Shown in pieces: positions 50,375 to 63,994 of a stretch of DNA of 64,000 nucleotides. The first letter of the stretch is position 1; each line of letters starts with the position of its first letter. Location of the stretch: NCBI GenBank assembly GCA_905182995.1, contig CAJJDP010000134.1, positions 191,133 through 255,132 of the forward strand. The letters are read 5' to 3'. This DNA is from Paramecium octaurelia. Lineage: Eukaryota > Ciliophora > Oligohymenophorea > Peniculida > Parameciidae. Both the position numbers and the translations under genes were made by a program. The notes under the pieces were generated by a model that worked only from the letters and a program-made list of their open reading frames with translations, did no database searches and was not told where the DNA came from.

Positions 50375-51493
50375 ATGGGTAATAATTGTACTGGTTAGTG
50401 TGCTGGATGTTATAAGAGAGACATTGAAATATTGGTAATTGTCTTTAATTCTATAATAGAAAAGCGAGTAACACTAAATTCAATCTGAAAAACCCCAGGA
50501 ATCTTAAAGCAGAAAAAGTTCAAAAAATTTTGTAGAAGATGCTATCCCATTAAGTAGTAAAAGTGAAATCAATACTAAACCCATCACCAAAAGTGTTGTC
50601 GATATTGTTGGAGACAAATCAAAGAAAACAAGAGCTGTTATTAAAATTTAATCTTGTTGGAAAGGTTATTCAGTTAGAAAAAAGCTTCCCGTTATGAACC
50701 ATGTCAAAACCAGCTTTGAAACTGAAGGAAGCAAATCAGTTGGCAGTTACTTTGGAAGATTGAACAATGAATCAAAATTAAAAAAGTATAACAACACCAA
50801 ATATATTTAAGATTAGCAAAGTTGTACAATGGCTAATGGCTGGGGAAAGAAAGACATGGCAAAGGAGTTCAAGCGTGGCCAGATGGAGCCCAATATGATG
50901 GTGAATGGGAACATAACAAAGCACATGGCAAAGGATTATTTCGTCATGCTGACAAAATTGAATATGAAGGAGAGTGGAAATGGAGCAAAGCATGTGGTTT
51001 CGGAGTTATGAGATCTCCAAGCGGAGCCTATTACGAAGGTGAATGGGAAAATGATCTCCAACATGGATACGGAAAAGAGAAGTGGGCTGATGGTTCCTAC
51101 TATGAAGGCCAATATTATCGAGGCTTGAAGCATGGAAAAGGCAAATACATCTGGAAGGATAATAGTTATTATGAAGGGGAGTGGTAAAATAATAAAATTC
51201 ACGGAATGGGAGCTTATCATTGGATTGATGGGAGAGGCTATATAGGATAATGGAAGGATGGAATGATGAATGGACATGGTGAATATAGTTGGAGTGATGG
51301 TAGAAAGTATATTGGAGAATATCTCAATGATTAAAAGGATGGATATGGAGTGTATAAATGGGTTGATGGCAAAGAGTTTAGAGGATAATGGTAGAAGGGA
51401 GTTTAGCATGGAGAAGGAGTTTATGTGACAGTCGATGGTAGAACCAAGAGAGGCTTGTGGCATGAAGGTAAGTTAGTTTAATGGCTGAAATGA
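50375..51493 (+). CDS. N-myristoylated IQ and MORN-repeat protein
   Basis: Predicted 355 aa with introns 50435-50459 and 50786-50811. It starts MGNNCTGQCAGCYK, a myristoylation plus Cys-palmitoylation context. Residues about 85-110 hold an IQ motif (IQSCWKGYSVRKK), a calmodulin-binding site. From about 145 there are at least eight MORN repeats such as YDGEWEHNKAHGKG, YYEGEWENDLQHGYG and YIGQWKDGMMNGHG. The whole suggests a membrane-attached, calcium-responsive scaffold at the cortex. Neighbour of another MORN gene on the same strand. Confidence 0.85.
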
Positions 51494-51565
51494 TCAATTA
51501 CTAAAAATTAATTTTATAATTTAACGTTTATGAGTTTATTAAGTGAGGAGTGTACACTCTAAAAT

Positions 51566-52692
51566 ATGAGTCAAGATTTTATTAAGAGGAAATATAGAGG
51601 CAAAGAAAATATGTCATTGAATCGCAACTCATCCAAGTTGAATTCTATCACCTAAGTAATTGAAAAATCACAACAATTCCAGAGTCTCAAATTGCCAATC
51701 GGAGAATATTGGGGATAACTCAAATTGAATAAAGCCAATGGGATAGGGTCATGTCATTTTAATACTGGTGGATTCTATTATGGAGAATGGAGAAACAATT
51801 CAATTCATGGAGTTGGAATATATTTCTTTAATGTTGGTGGGTATATCAAGGGAGAGTTTTAAGATGGAAAGGCAGATGGAAATTGTGAGTTGTGTTATCA
51901 AAATGGATAATTATATCAGGGAACCTTCAAAGAAGGCAAACAATAAGGAGTAGGACTGAAGACCAGTAAAAGAGGAAAAGAAGTGGTCTAATATAAAGAT
52001 GGAATTCGCATAAATGTGAATGAAGAACATCCTTAGAAGGAGAGTCTTAATCAGTTATTAAAAATCTAATTGCCATAAATATACATACATCATGATAGAA
52101 CTGTTTATGGATTGTAATGCGATTTAACAGGCTTAGGTGTCATTTAGTATAAGAATGGCAGAGTAGATATGGGATGGTTTTAGAATGGTTTCTTAAATGG
52201 AAAGGGAAGGATAATATTCAAGAGTGGAGATATTTATGATGGACAATTGAAAAATGGATATTTTTAAGGATAAGGTAATTTATTAAATAATTTTAAGGGT
52301 TTTACGTTAATTACAATTCTAAACAAATGACATAGGGTATTTTCGAGAAGAATTAAATTGTCTCAATAGAAAATTAAGTCAGTTAGTATCCTCCTAAAGG
52401 AGATGATGAATAAAGTGTTGTTGACCATAGAATCAACATTAAAAATGTCCATCTCAAAAATAGAGGATATATAAATAATTAATTTAGTTCTGAGAAAAAA
52501 CCTACTAAGGTTAATAAGATTTAAAATTTAATTCAACATATGCTTAACCCAGTGAAACATACTCTGAAAAGTGAAAGTGTTTAGCATGAAGATGTCTTAG
52601 ATAACCTGTTGTCTAGAGTGTAATCACCTTTATAAAGAAAGAATTTAGAGTAGATCATTAATTAAGTTACATCACCATAAAGAATTAGATGA
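51566..52692 (+). CDS. MORN-repeat protein
   Basis: Predicted 367 aa with one 23-nt intron (GTAATTTATT...TTTAAG). MORN repeats are more degenerate than in the neighbour: YYGEWRNNSIHGVG, IKGEFQDGKADGN and YQGTFKEGKQQGVG. More follow after a linker (VDMGWFQNGFLNGKG). The C-terminal 110 residues are Lys/Asn/Ser-rich and disordered. It starts 72 nt after the previous gene's stop. It is probably an old relative rather than a recent copy, because the N-termini differ and the IQ motif is missing. Confidence 0.75.
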
Positions 52693-53132
52693 TTATTTCA
52701 TTTATTTTATTATAACTAGTTAAGAAATCAAAATTAAAATATTCATGTTTTTTATCATACTTATGAGTCTTAAGCTATTCACTCTTATTATCTAAAATAA
52801 CCTATATCATTTTTTTAAGCATGAACATGTATTAGTAATGTTAACTATCACTAAAAACTTAAGAGATTCTAGAAGATTATCAAAATAACATAAAAATTGG
52901 TATATTAAACCATAAACAAATGTTCATTTCTATCTTAACATATTTTTTTACATCGAATACATATATATAACTTCTGCCATCTCTACTTAAAATGAATATC
53001 TCAAAAGGATGAAATTTAATTAAATAAATGATCTTTTGCAAATTAGAGAAATGAGTCAATTACTATCTCTTATTTGTTATTAAATCATGGATATTTTATG
53101 TAACATATATATTGTTGATTAATTTATTCATA
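52693..53132. other. Convergent intergenic region
   Basis: Between the MORN and PRP18 genes. AT-rich, nothing supported. Confidence 0.5.
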
Positions 53133-54305
53133 TCACCAAGTATACTCTGTTCTAAAATCTACCATTTTGCTACGGTCACTACTAGGATATGACACTTATG
53201 AAACTGTGATCAATCTCTTTATTGCTTATATGTATTTTCTCTGAGTTTCGTCATTTAAGATGTGAGCTATTTGTGAGCTTGAGATCTTTGATCTTCCAGT
53301 CCTTTCATGAATACCAACCATTGTCACACCCATAGCTAATAGATTTTAAGATACTCTTACGCCATGGAGCATTTCCAATTGCCAATTCCAGGTATTTATC
53401 ATATGCTCTCACATATTCTTTGTAGACACAAAATCGAATAATAAGATATAATGCATTCAAGATCTCTTCATTAATTGACTGAACCATTTTGGCCTTGTGC
53501 AATTATTCAGTTAGTGGTTTGATGTAATCAAGTGTTTATTTGTACGAATTAAAAGCTTGAGATCCTTCTAAGCTCCTTTTCAGGGTTTCTGTGTTAAATT
53601 TATCCAACAACTTTATGTTCCATTCTCTCAACATTTTCTTACACCACATATAAACATCTTCACATCTTGTCAAAAGTGATACTCCATCCCATAATTGTGA
53701 TTCAATTTCCTCCTTTCCCTTGCATTGGAACACAGGCACAAGTGCAGTACTTGGATCTAGGTTTCTCTCCTTAATCTTATTTAGAAATGCCTTAATTTCC
53801 TCTTTATCCTCTCCTTCTAAAATTTTGATTTCTAATTCCTTTTGTTTATTTTCTTTCTTTTCTTAAACGAATTCCATTAATCTCTTGTATCTCTACCAGT
53901 CACTCTCTCCAAAATAAGTAATCGGTTCTCCCAAATCTCTAAGTCTTTTTTGTACTTCCTTTTTTTCAATGGGAGGGAGATCTTATGACATTTAGATTTC
54001 ATCTTATTAAATTTTATCCTTCTCTAGATTAATGCATTGTTGGTCTAGTCTTTTTATTGTGATCTTTTCAATTTCTTTTGTTTTATAATATTCATCTTAT
54101 AATTTGAGTTTCTTTACTAACTTTTCATGCTATTATTGAATATAAATTAATGGAATACTTTTTCTCTTTCCCTTTCTCTTTAATCCTATAATAATTTTTG
54201 TCTTTCTTATTCGACTTTCGCCCTTTATTCTTAAATAGTTGCGAAGTTGCCTTCTTGTGATTTTTTTTGTTCAATGAGTTTTTTTAATGATTAAAATTCT
54301 TGCAT
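53133..54305 (-). CDS. PRPF18: Pre-mRNA splicing factor PRP18
   Basis: Predicted 372 aa with two introns (29 and 25 nt). The C-terminal Prp18 domain is clear: [20 protein letters not shown], then [20 protein letters not shown] and TQRKYIQAIKRL. The upstream PRP4-like motif shows [14 protein letters not shown]. The N-terminus is a Gln/Lys coiled coil. PRP18 acts in the second step of splicing and stabilises 3' splice-site choice, which is interesting given this genome's tiny introns. The second intron interrupts the most conserved loop. Confidence 0.93.
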
Positions 54306-54368
54306 TATAAAATACCTGATGTGAGTTAAGTATATTTTTAATATTTTTTTTAAGATTTTTATATACAT

Positions 54369-54569
54369 ATGAACACTCATACAATTAGTCAACCAAAACC
54401 ATTAATTCGACTTATTTAACAAATAAAAACAGATTCTGTGAGTGTCTCATCCACCCAATCCTACGAATCACAATTCTCTGAGATTGAGAGGCCAGAAAAC
54501 CCTATGATCAAGAACTTTATAGACAACTATGAAGATGATCTCGACACCTTCTTTGATCAATTGGAATGA
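54369..54569 (+). CDS. Small hypothetical protein of 66 aa
   Basis: A single exon from ATG to TGA. Polar N-terminus, Ser-rich middle (TDSVSVSSTQSYESQFSEIE), and an acidic C-terminus (NFIDNYEDDLDTFFDQLE). Codon choice and composition look genic. It is divergent from PRP18 with 63 nt between start codons, so a shared promoter is likely. Function unknown. Confidence 0.55.
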
Positions 54570-54647
54570 AAGCTCTTAACCTTTGATTTGTGTTATTTTG
54601 TGTTATACATTAACTGAATAAATGTTGTTAATTATATATATTTATAC

Positions 54648-55277
54648 TCATAGTAACAGTGCTTATTTGAGAGGTATTAGTTACTCCACCAACTTGTGCC
54701 TACTATCCCGTTTTTAGCTATAGTCCCTCAGTTTCTCTATTATCTACTGACCTAATTAGTCAATTTTTAAACACAATTTATTAGCCTACGGAATCTCTAA
54801 CAATTCTAACAACGACTATTCTTCATCTAATAGTTAGGACTCTAATTTTATATGACAATCCAAGGACTCCATGCTTTGCTTTTTACTATAATACACAATA
54901 TTCTGAGATGAAACACTCTTTAAAGTTCTTTCTTTCAATTTGTTTTAATGTACTACTATTTCTTCATACTATTTGCAGGTTCTTTCTAGTAATGCCAATT
55001 GTTATTTGTAATCTTAAATTTTATGATTAAGATCCAAAAACAACAAATCAATATTAGTCTGATTGGTTCCACATATTTTGTTTAGTTCATGTAAGATGGT
55101 TCCATGATTCTTATTGTTTTATAAGATTTCCTTATTTTATTCTTATAATTCACTCAATTATTTTAATAAAGTGGATATTAATTGATTTTATTCTTGTTTC
55201 AATACCCTGTTCTCCTCTTCGAGCTCCTTTAACCTCATTTGTAGCTTATCCATCCGATTATCCTTTTTACAAGACAT
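54648..55277 (-). CDS. Short coiled-coil protein
   Basis: A single exon of 209 aa. It starts MSCKKDNRMDKLQMRLKEL and is largely Leu/Glu/Gln heptads to residue 120, then more mixed. No domain recognised. Convergent with the 66-aa gene, with 78 nt between stops. Confidence 0.65.
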
Positions 55278-55759
55278 ATCTGTTATATAATTAACAAGAA
55301 AATATTAATAAATTTATGTGATAGCTATCATGCTATTCTATATTAATTAAGAGTTTTAATAAATTTCAGTAACATTAAATAATTTGTTTTTAATTACCTC
55401 ATTAATTGTTAGTACCACCTCATGACTTATTACATAGTGGTATTTGCTTAAATGGATTTAATTTATTCATTTTCAATTATCCAACATTATTATTTGAAGT
55501 AGTTGGGTATTCATAATTGAGGAATTACAAATTTACACTAAATTAATGAACATAATTACCTGAATTAGACAACGGATTCAGGTGATTAGTTATAATTATT
55601 TCTTAAAATATAATTCTTACTCGATGATAATTATAATATGCTTTTAAATTTTTGAGTATTTGTTACCACTTTGAATCAATATATTTGATTATTTAGTATC
55701 ATCTAAGAAAACTCTGTATTTCTACTAAATATATAATTAAATGTATTTTAATATAATTT
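55278..55759. other. Intergenic, AT-rich
   Basis: Between two minus-strand genes. No supported feature. Confidence 0.5.
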
Positions 55760-56882
55760 TCACAATAATATTTTATATTTCTCAGTTGTTGGAACTGTAT
55801 TTATTATCATATGACCACTATAACCTATTGATGCCAAAACCCACGCAGTTCCTCTTGACCAACTTAATCCATAAATTGAGTCTTCATGTTCATCATACTG
55901 TTTAACCAAATAATCTTCTTCCTTGTTTAGTTAAGGGACAGATGAAACTGATGTAATATTGTACAATGATATAGTGCCATCATCAACTACAATTATGGAT
56001 ATTTTAAATTACATGCCAACGAAACTAATTGATCATGAAATTTATTAAATTTAGCTTACAGAACTGAATTCTACAGATCTTCAAATGATTTAATTGCATA
56101 TTGTGTTTTACGAATATCCCAAACTTTGGCCAAGCAATCCTCACCTCCAGTTATTAGATAATATTATTTATTCGGATTGAAATCTATATCCAATATTTAT
56201 AGACTATGCGCTTTGAATTTGTTTACTCTAATGGTGATAATTCTTATTACTTTTTTTCTCTAGTATCTTATATGCACAGATAATTGTTTTAGGATCTAAC
56301 AAATAAATTCTTATGATGAGGGTCCTATTCACACAGATTATAGAGATCATTGTCATCAATGATGTTGTCAAATGATTATTTATTCAAATCAAATTGAATA
56401 ATGGATTTGTTGGAACTCAAGTAGATAATTGGATCATCTTCTGGACAAATAACACTAGAATTTAAAGTTTAATATATTACTTCGTCAATCCTTCATACAA
56501 CAAATCGAAATTTACTTGATGCCTTCCATTGTCAGCCAATTCTATGCAACAAAGTTTTGTCTTTCTCTATTATGCTAAAATTTAACTTTAGTTGATACGA
56601 TCAATGTAAATAACATACAGTTGTTCTTTTTTCGCTATGATCTTCTCCACCATTCCATTTATTGGTATTTTATACAATTATACTATCTTTTATTCCAATT
56701 CCAAATATTCATTCACATAGATCTGTATAAATATAATTCAAATTCATTGTTACTTCGTTATTTTTCTTAGCATTCCAGGTTCCAACAGCAAACACGTGTC
56801 TTTTGTTGAACACAATGTTCGAAACACACCTACAATTTTATTCCCCAAAGGAAATTTACGCAGGCTATGTTTATTAATCCAT
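55760..56882 (-). CDS. EIPR1: EIPR1/TSSC1-like WD40 protein
   Basis: Predicted 338 aa with four introns (31, 26, 23 and 26 nt). WD motifs include FNPNKQYYLITGGEDCLAKV and VWDIRK. The end is diagnostic: HEDSIYGLSWSRGTAWVLAS, then an ING-like NTVPTTEKYKILL that matches the EIPR1 C-terminus (NRVPRALKYHILL in animals, from memory). EIPR1 works with the GARP/EARP tethering complexes in endosome recycling and dense-core granule biogenesis. That could be relevant to trichocysts, but this is inference. Confidence 0.85.
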
Positions 56883-57019
56883 AAAATTATAATCATTTAT
56901 GAATAAATTTTGAACTATTTTTTATTATCAATTAATATTTCATACAATCCCAACATCCATAGGTCATTCAATATAAAAGGCTTACCAAATGTAATAAATA
57001 TAATATATTGGATAATAAA

Positions 57020-57557
57020 TCAAGTTAGTTTAGAACCTTATTCTCTTTTTTCTTAGATTTTTTTAGTCACATTTTTTAAAGGCTTATTAGCATGCATCCT
57101 TGTTTAATGTCTTTTTAAACCTGCAACGTTTTTTACTTGCTTTTGGCATTCTGGACATTATAACATTTTGGAAGCATCCACTTTTAGTTTATTTTTTTTT
57201 ATTTTTTTGGTCTCACTTTATATTGGCTTGGTTCCTTGCTCCATTGGAACATCGTCATCACTTCCCAAACTAAAATGTTATGCCATTGTCTTACTCAATC
57301 TCCATAGGAGTCTTCTAGCTGGGGGTTGGAGAATTTTGTTTCTATGAACTATACTCTTAGTTTAAAGGAGCCTCTGTGTTTTATTCCTGCAAGACTCTTT
57401 CTTAATCGATCAAAGTAGGGATAGTCAATTGATGGACTTCTGTATTGAAGATGTCTATTCCTTTGGCCAATCTATCATGCTTTTCAGATAGAGCAGCACA
57501 TTATTGGTAGAGTTAAGCGAGAGCATTCAAATGAACTGTTAAGGGGACGTATTACAT
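57020..57557 (-). CDS. C2H2 zinc-finger protein
   Basis: Predicted 170 aa with one 25-nt intron. The N-terminal 60 residues are helical (LAQLYQQCAALSEKHDRLAK). A disordered Pro/Ser/Gln linker follows, then one C2H2 finger: CPECQKQVKNVAGLKRHQTR ending MH. The finger has C-x2-C and H-x4-H spacing. The Lys-rich surroundings fit nucleic-acid binding. Specific role unknown. Confidence 0.7.
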
Positions 57558-57706
57558 AATTAATTACTAAGAGAATTATTGAAGGAGCAGTTTTATAATT
57601 TGATATCCTGATAATATTTTATCATATTATAAAAATAGATTATTTTAATTGTAAACTGTTATGTTTAGTATGCTAATTATTAATTCATTAATTATTCAAA
57701 GTATAA

Positions 57707-60700
57707 TCATTTATGATTCATCGCCTCTTGATACACCTCATAAAACAATGAAGATTTGTCCTACAATAATTCACTTGGTGATCCAGACTCCTTTAATTCT
57801 CCTTTACTCATTACAAAAATCCTAATCAAAATATCAATCAAAAATTACTTATCACAATGCAAAATAGTATTAATTCGATGAGCTATGGTAATCACTGTAT
57901 GATCCTTGAATAATCTCTAGAGGGCCTATTATATTTTTTGTTCAGTCTCTATATCAATATTGGCTGTGGCTTCATCAATCAAGACTATTTTGCTTTTCTT
58001 CAATATAGCTCTTGCGATGCATATCAATTATTTCTCACCTGCACTCAAATTATCGCCTCCCTCATTTATAGAAGTATTTAATCCATTCCTATCATTAATC
58101 AATTACAATAGACAACATTCTTCGATTACCTTCATTATTTCTTCATCACTGCAAGTTTTCAAGGGATCTAAGTTTTACCTGATGGTTCCAGTAAAAATCA
58201 CAGGATCTTAAAGTATGGTGGTGATTGACGATCTCAACCTTTACATTTATACTTTTGATATGTCTACATCATCTATTTCTATACGTCCTTATAATGCTTC
58301 TACTATTCTCAAAATACTAAGAGTTATCGATGATTTCCCAGCTCCAGTTCTTCCTACAATACCAATCTTCTCTTAAGACTCAATAGAAAAACTTAAGTTT
58401 CTAAGAACTAACGGCAAATTGTTTCTGTAGTTTACTGAATAATTAATAAATTTTATCCTTCCCTGTTTGGGCCACGATTATTCGACAGTTTTGATCTCTG
58501 CCAAATTTTCTGATTCGATCTTTGTGTACTCTAAGCATCTCTCAAATGATATCATATTATTTTCTAATAAGCTTAAAGAATCAACAGTTTATTGCACATT
58601 TCTATCCAAACTAGCAGCAAATGTTAATATCAATCCTGCAAATGAAGGATTACTGGTGTATAAGATGCAATAGCCAATTGCAAAAGTGTTTACTATTAGA
58701 CTAGCAAAACCCAGAACTTGTAGAAACCATGAACTAGCTGCAGTTGAATAATTGACTATCTATTTATTGTAATCTAATTTCTAGGCAAATTCCTTGATTA
58801 CGAAATCAGTTTGAGAGTAAGCTCTTATAGTTGTTAACCCCATCAAAGATTAAGTAAAATAACTCAGAATTGGGCTTCGACTTATAAGTTCTAATCGTTG
58901 AAGTTCTCTACTGGCTTTCATGTATAATCGTTGGATTTTCAAGCATATATAAAGGAAAATTATTAAGGGGAAAATGAGCAAATATGTGCTAACATAGATA
59001 CTAAGTAAGTTGTTGCTCAGTATTTAGCTAATTTTAGTTGAAAATTAAGCAATATTAATGTGGATTTCTACATCAAGAGAATTTATATCTTTAGTTAATC
59101 TATTCATGATTCTGCCTAGTGGGACTCTTTCAAAGAATTAGCATTGAGGTGCAAACATTAAACAATTGATCATATCATTGTGTATTTGGGAAGAAGATTT
59201 TATACTTTGTGATACAATCATTGCTGCTCTTATGTAGGCAAACAAAGACTGTATAAATCCTAGGAACAAGAATACCCAAAAGTAGGTGATTTCGCTGTAA
59301 TGATCTGACAATGAAGCATATCGACTAGTCCACTCAGTTACCCACAAATTAGCCATAATCTAACTGAGTATCCAAATTATCATAACAATAAACAGGATAG
59401 TTTAAATGATTAAATTCTTTTTGTATTGCAGATACTTAATATATACTTCCGAATCGATTTCCCCCTTCTTCCTTTCTTCAACAGTCATCAGATCTGATTT
59501 AGTTTTATCCTTATCCTTAATTTACTCTTAATTCTAATCAACTTCCTTATCGTCATCCAACTAAACGTCTTTACTTAATGTGATCTTTTAGTTCTCTTAC
59601 TATTGTATATCAAATTCAAATTTCTTTTCTATTTCTTGGAAGATTACATTGCTCTGCATCTTCTAATAATCACCTTATTCTATGATTTCTCCCTTTTACA
59701 TCAAATATATATAGTCTGTATATTTACAGTAGTTTAATGCATGAGTAATCAGAATTCTTGTTTTTCCTTTCAAGTAATTGATGAAACATTCCTTCAATAT
59801 GAAATTGCCAACTTGAGCATCCACAGCACTTAATGGATCATCCAATAAATAGATTTCTGCTTTACTATAAATGGCTCTTGCTAAACTAATTCTAGCCTTT
59901 TGTCCTCCAGATAAGTTGATTCCTTTCTCTCCAATCATAGTTTGATCTCCATGAATTAAGATTTCTAAGTCCAGACTGAGACATGAATATTTAATTGCTT
60001 GTTCATATAATGACTCATCATACAGCTTACCAAACAAAATGTTGTCTTGAACAGTGGCATTCTAAATCCAAGGCTTCTATCCTACATAAGCAATGGGACC
60101 AGATCTATTGATCTTCGGTTTATCATCATTGATCTTATAGATCATCTCTCCTAAAATGCTTTAAATCAAAGAGGACTTCCCAGATCCAACATCTCCTATT
60201 ATAGATACAAACTTCCCCTTCTCCACACTGATATTTATGTTCTTCAAGATTTGTTACTCTTCAATGCATTCCTTCCTCCAGAAAAAGTTGCCTTGTGCTA
60301 TATCCAAAGCAGAGGATTCACTCTTGTTCTTACAATATAAGTCATTCATTAACTCCTAACTATCTAAGAAGTTTTATATTCTTTTCAAAGATATTTTGGT
60401 TTCTAAAAGGTCATTCAATGAAATTGGCAATAATTAAAGACTTGCAGCTAAGATAGACAGTAATCCAATTATGGGAAAGGTCTTGCTTGGGATTAATTGA
60501 TTCCCCAACAGTACATACAATCCAAAAGTAAAACTTAAAATCATCTGAGGGGACAACCAACCCATGAATACATTTATCGAAAAATACTTCAATCTATCCT
60601 TTATACATTTTAATTCAATCTATCTTAATTTGAAGATCTTTTCTTGAAAAAATTATTCCAAAGCATTTATCTTAATAAATTTGATCATCTAAAACACTTC

Positions 60701-61580
60701 AGTTGTTTCCTTTACTCTATTATCCTTTGACTTTAACACTAACTTCTAAGCCTTAACTATTTGCTTTCCAACATAATTGTTCTGAAGTATGCTTAAAATG
60801 ATGATTACTATACCTACTATCACTGAGCTGCCTATTTCTTTGTAAATGTAGGTTAGTGTAATACCTAACTTAAAACGATTGATTACATAATTAAATTGGG
60901 ATAATAATCATATTGACTACGTTATTGGGAGCTTGTATCAGTCGCTGTACATCAACTTAAATCAAATTAGTAATTTCTCCTATAGATCTTTCAGTGTTGC
61001 TCAACATTGAAATCTTGAGACATTTACTCATGATTTCTAAACTGATGACTGACATTATATCATATCCATAAACTTTCTTAATTAAATTGATATAATTTTT
61101 ACCATCATGAATCTTGAGTGGGACATCGACAACAAATTGAGTATTCTTATTAACATAACTAGGAAGATAAGTAATAAAGCTTAATAAAAATCTTTATCTG
61201 ATTCATAAATGTATTCGATAATATATTTTGTTAACAACGGCATGGCCAATTGACTAAAAAGTACCACTAACTAAATGAGAAACCCTTTCAAAAAATACTC
61301 TAGTTTATTAGCAAATAACATACATAAATAATATTTCAATATCAAATCAACTAAATTTTGCATTTTTTTTCTTAGTTTTAAATGTTAAGAAAACTTTAGA
61401 TGCCTAAAATATGATTATTGCGAAGATTCCACATCATTAATTAGACTTTCATCCAATCCTTGCTTATAGGCTTTCTAAACATTTAAATATCAATATTACA
61501 TTCATTATGGGATAAACATAAACGAAGAATAATTATTTAAACCAAGAAGGCTTTCTTAACACTATTCCTTCTTCAAACAT
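57707..61580 (-). CDS. ABCC/MRP-type ABC transporter
   Basis: Predicted about 1,257 aa, with at least four introns (25, 26, 22 and 27 nt). Layout is TMD1-NBD1-TMD2-NBD2. NBD1: Walker [10 protein letters not shown], signature LSGGQKAR, Walker [16 protein letters not shown]2: Walker [10 protein letters not shown], signature LSAGEKQL, Walker [13 protein letters not shown]. The LSGGQ is intact in NBD1 and altered in NBD2. The pre-TMD1 segment [15 protein letters not shown] matches the ABCC entry helix and sets the start upstream of a later Met at 61363. There is no TMD0. It should export conjugates or other anions. Substrate unknown. Confidence 0.92.
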
Positions 61581-62440
61581 TATAGTTTATTAATTCTCCC
61601 AGATTATTGATGCAGAGTCCATTATTTAATTAATTTAATTTCTATTTTTACCTATAACAATATTCAAATAACAATCATTTTTTTGTAACCTATTTGTCTT
61701 CCATTATTCAATTGCTGTTAACATTCAATTAAACTGAAACTAGAAGTGATGGATTTTCAATAATTTTTAATTATAATCATTATAGTTATATTTACATCTT
61801 ATTTAGAAAAACAAAACATATAAATATGTTTATTTATACATAAATTTATATATTTATTATAATTTAATAAATTTCTCAAGTGCGCTTTGCATCCTATTTA
61901 AAAGAAAATTTTTTTTAAAAGTTAATTTATATATTACTCTGTGAATACTTAGCTTACACTTCCAAGTTATCTAATTGCGAATTGATGAATTTCTTAGTTC
62001 TCTAACCATGAATGATATGAACATCAACAATTTACATTGATAAACAAGTGATTTCACTCAATAAACTCAATTACGATATTAGTAGAATTTAGAAATGATG
62101 AAATTACTGTGTATCTCAATTTATTTTACAAATCAATCTTCCATCCTACAACAGTTCTTGACCTTAGGCTAATGGTACAAGATTCTATACAAAAGAAGGG
62201 AACCTTTTATAAAACTAATAAATTGAGAGATATACTTCAAAGAATTATTATTTTTTAATAAGCTTCCAACTCTTATAAAATATTTTGTATTAAGATAGTT
62301 GATTATTTAAAAATACAATCTGAGTAGGCAATACAATACAATCCAAATGATATTTGGAAGTTATTTAGATTTTTGTTACTATTTATGAATATAAAACATA
62401 TTTTCTTCCATATTTGTTTATATATAATATATATATTAAA
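61581..62440. other. Intergenic, AT-rich
   Basis: About 860 nt between two minus-strand genes. I see only short low-complexity frames. It should contain the ABC transporter promoter. Confidence 0.45.
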
Positions 62441-63994
62441 TCACAAAGAGAGTTTCCATATTTTAATAGATTAAGTAGAAGTTGCAATTACATACTAATT
62501 TTCCTTTAAAATTATTTCAGACCCAGGAGCACCATTATTCTCATTTGAAAATGTTAAAACAGGTTTTGCTTAGTTGATATCCCAGATCTTAAGAGTTTAA
62601 TCATTGCAAATTGATCCAAAATAATCTTGATTCAGAGAAATAGAAATGCTCCAGATCCAATTTTTACTATGACCTATGAATTCTCGAAGCAATTCATAAC
62701 TATTGCCATTCCACAATTTTATTAATCCATCATAACCGCTAGATATCATCAACTATCCATTCTGCAAATAATTAATTGATGATCCTCCATATTCGCATTA
62801 ATGTCCCTTCCATTAATGGAGTACATTTGCTGATTGCTGATCATAAACAATAATGAACTCATCCCCTCCTATGGTTGCAACTCTATTGGATTTCATAGAT
62901 ATTGCACAACCATAAACATTTCGAGTATGTCCTTTGTATACTTATTAAGGTAATTTCTTATCAATATTCCACTAGATTGCTGTTTTGTCTGCACTGCTCG
63001 ACAACAGAAACATGGAATCTTCGCTGAATGTGAGTCTATAAATGTAATTAGTGTGACCTCTGAATATTATTGGATGTGAATTCCAATTGTTGCAAATCCA
63101 ACAATATATTTCAAATGGTTTAGATCCTCCAGCCACTAAATATTAATCATCTGGAGAGAACTTAACACTATAAACTTATTAGGTAGATATCAATAACTCC
63201 TACTGACAATTAGCTGATTTGAAATCAACAATTAGAACATATTTATCACTACCTCCTATTGCTAATAAATCTAATTTATTTGAGATATCAACAGATGATA
63301 TTTTTTATAATTATTTTTTATAGAATTATTCTATAGGTTCAGTCTTAAGAATATCTTCTTTCTGTTACTTTTGATTATAATTCAAGATCTCCAGGTATTA
63401 GGTATTTTTTTATTTAAAATATTCTTTGAATTATTAAATTTAGACATTATGCAGCTCAACACCATATTGTTAAAATAGATTAATATCTTCTGTGAACAAT
63501 ATGGTTTATTTCAACAAATTGTCTGAATATTATTAGAAAGACTTGAAATTATTAGTGTAGATCTCCTATTTCCAGAAGTATTAACCAAAAAACTAATCTA
63601 AATTACCAATCACCAAATCTCTAACTGAATTGTATTCTTCTAAATTTAGTTTTTCATTCTTTACATATGTTTCAACTAAAAGTTCTAATAGTGACTCTTC
63701 TCTCTGCATCCTACAAATTTCATTAAGTTCTTGCTTTATTTATAACAGCTTTTTTTGAAGTAATTCAATTGATAATTTAATCCTTTTGTGACTAGTTTTG
63801 TAAATGTTGTTATTCAATTCTTTCTCTTGTTCATATGCTTTTACTACCAGTTTATCCAACTTTTGCACTTCTATACAAGCGTGTTGCAAATGATTCCCAT
63901 ATTTACAAACTTCGCACATTCCTTTCTCTTTCTAAGTACAACCTGGCTCAATGCAAATGTACTACACATGTTGATGATCGTGATCTATTTGCAT
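62441..63994 (-). CDS. B-box-like zinc finger and WD40 protein, possibly 5' partial
   Basis: 517 codons without introns from a Met at 63994. The frame stays open to the window edge, so the true start may lie beyond. Residues 12-45 form a small Cys/His cluster (CIEPGC, CEVCKYGNHLQHAC) like a B-box. A coiled coil comes next. From about 230 to the end there are six or seven WD repeats (VYSVKFSPDDQYLVAGG, TAIQWNID, TLKIWDI, SIKIWKL). Architecture resembles ciliate B-box/WD signalling proteins. Function unknown. Confidence 0.75.

Noticed and set aside
50936-51463. Minus-strand frame of 175 codons, Ile/Ser/Pro-rich
   Set aside because: Antisense of regular MORN repeats in the gene at 50375-51493, which carry clear YxGxW motifs on the plus strand.
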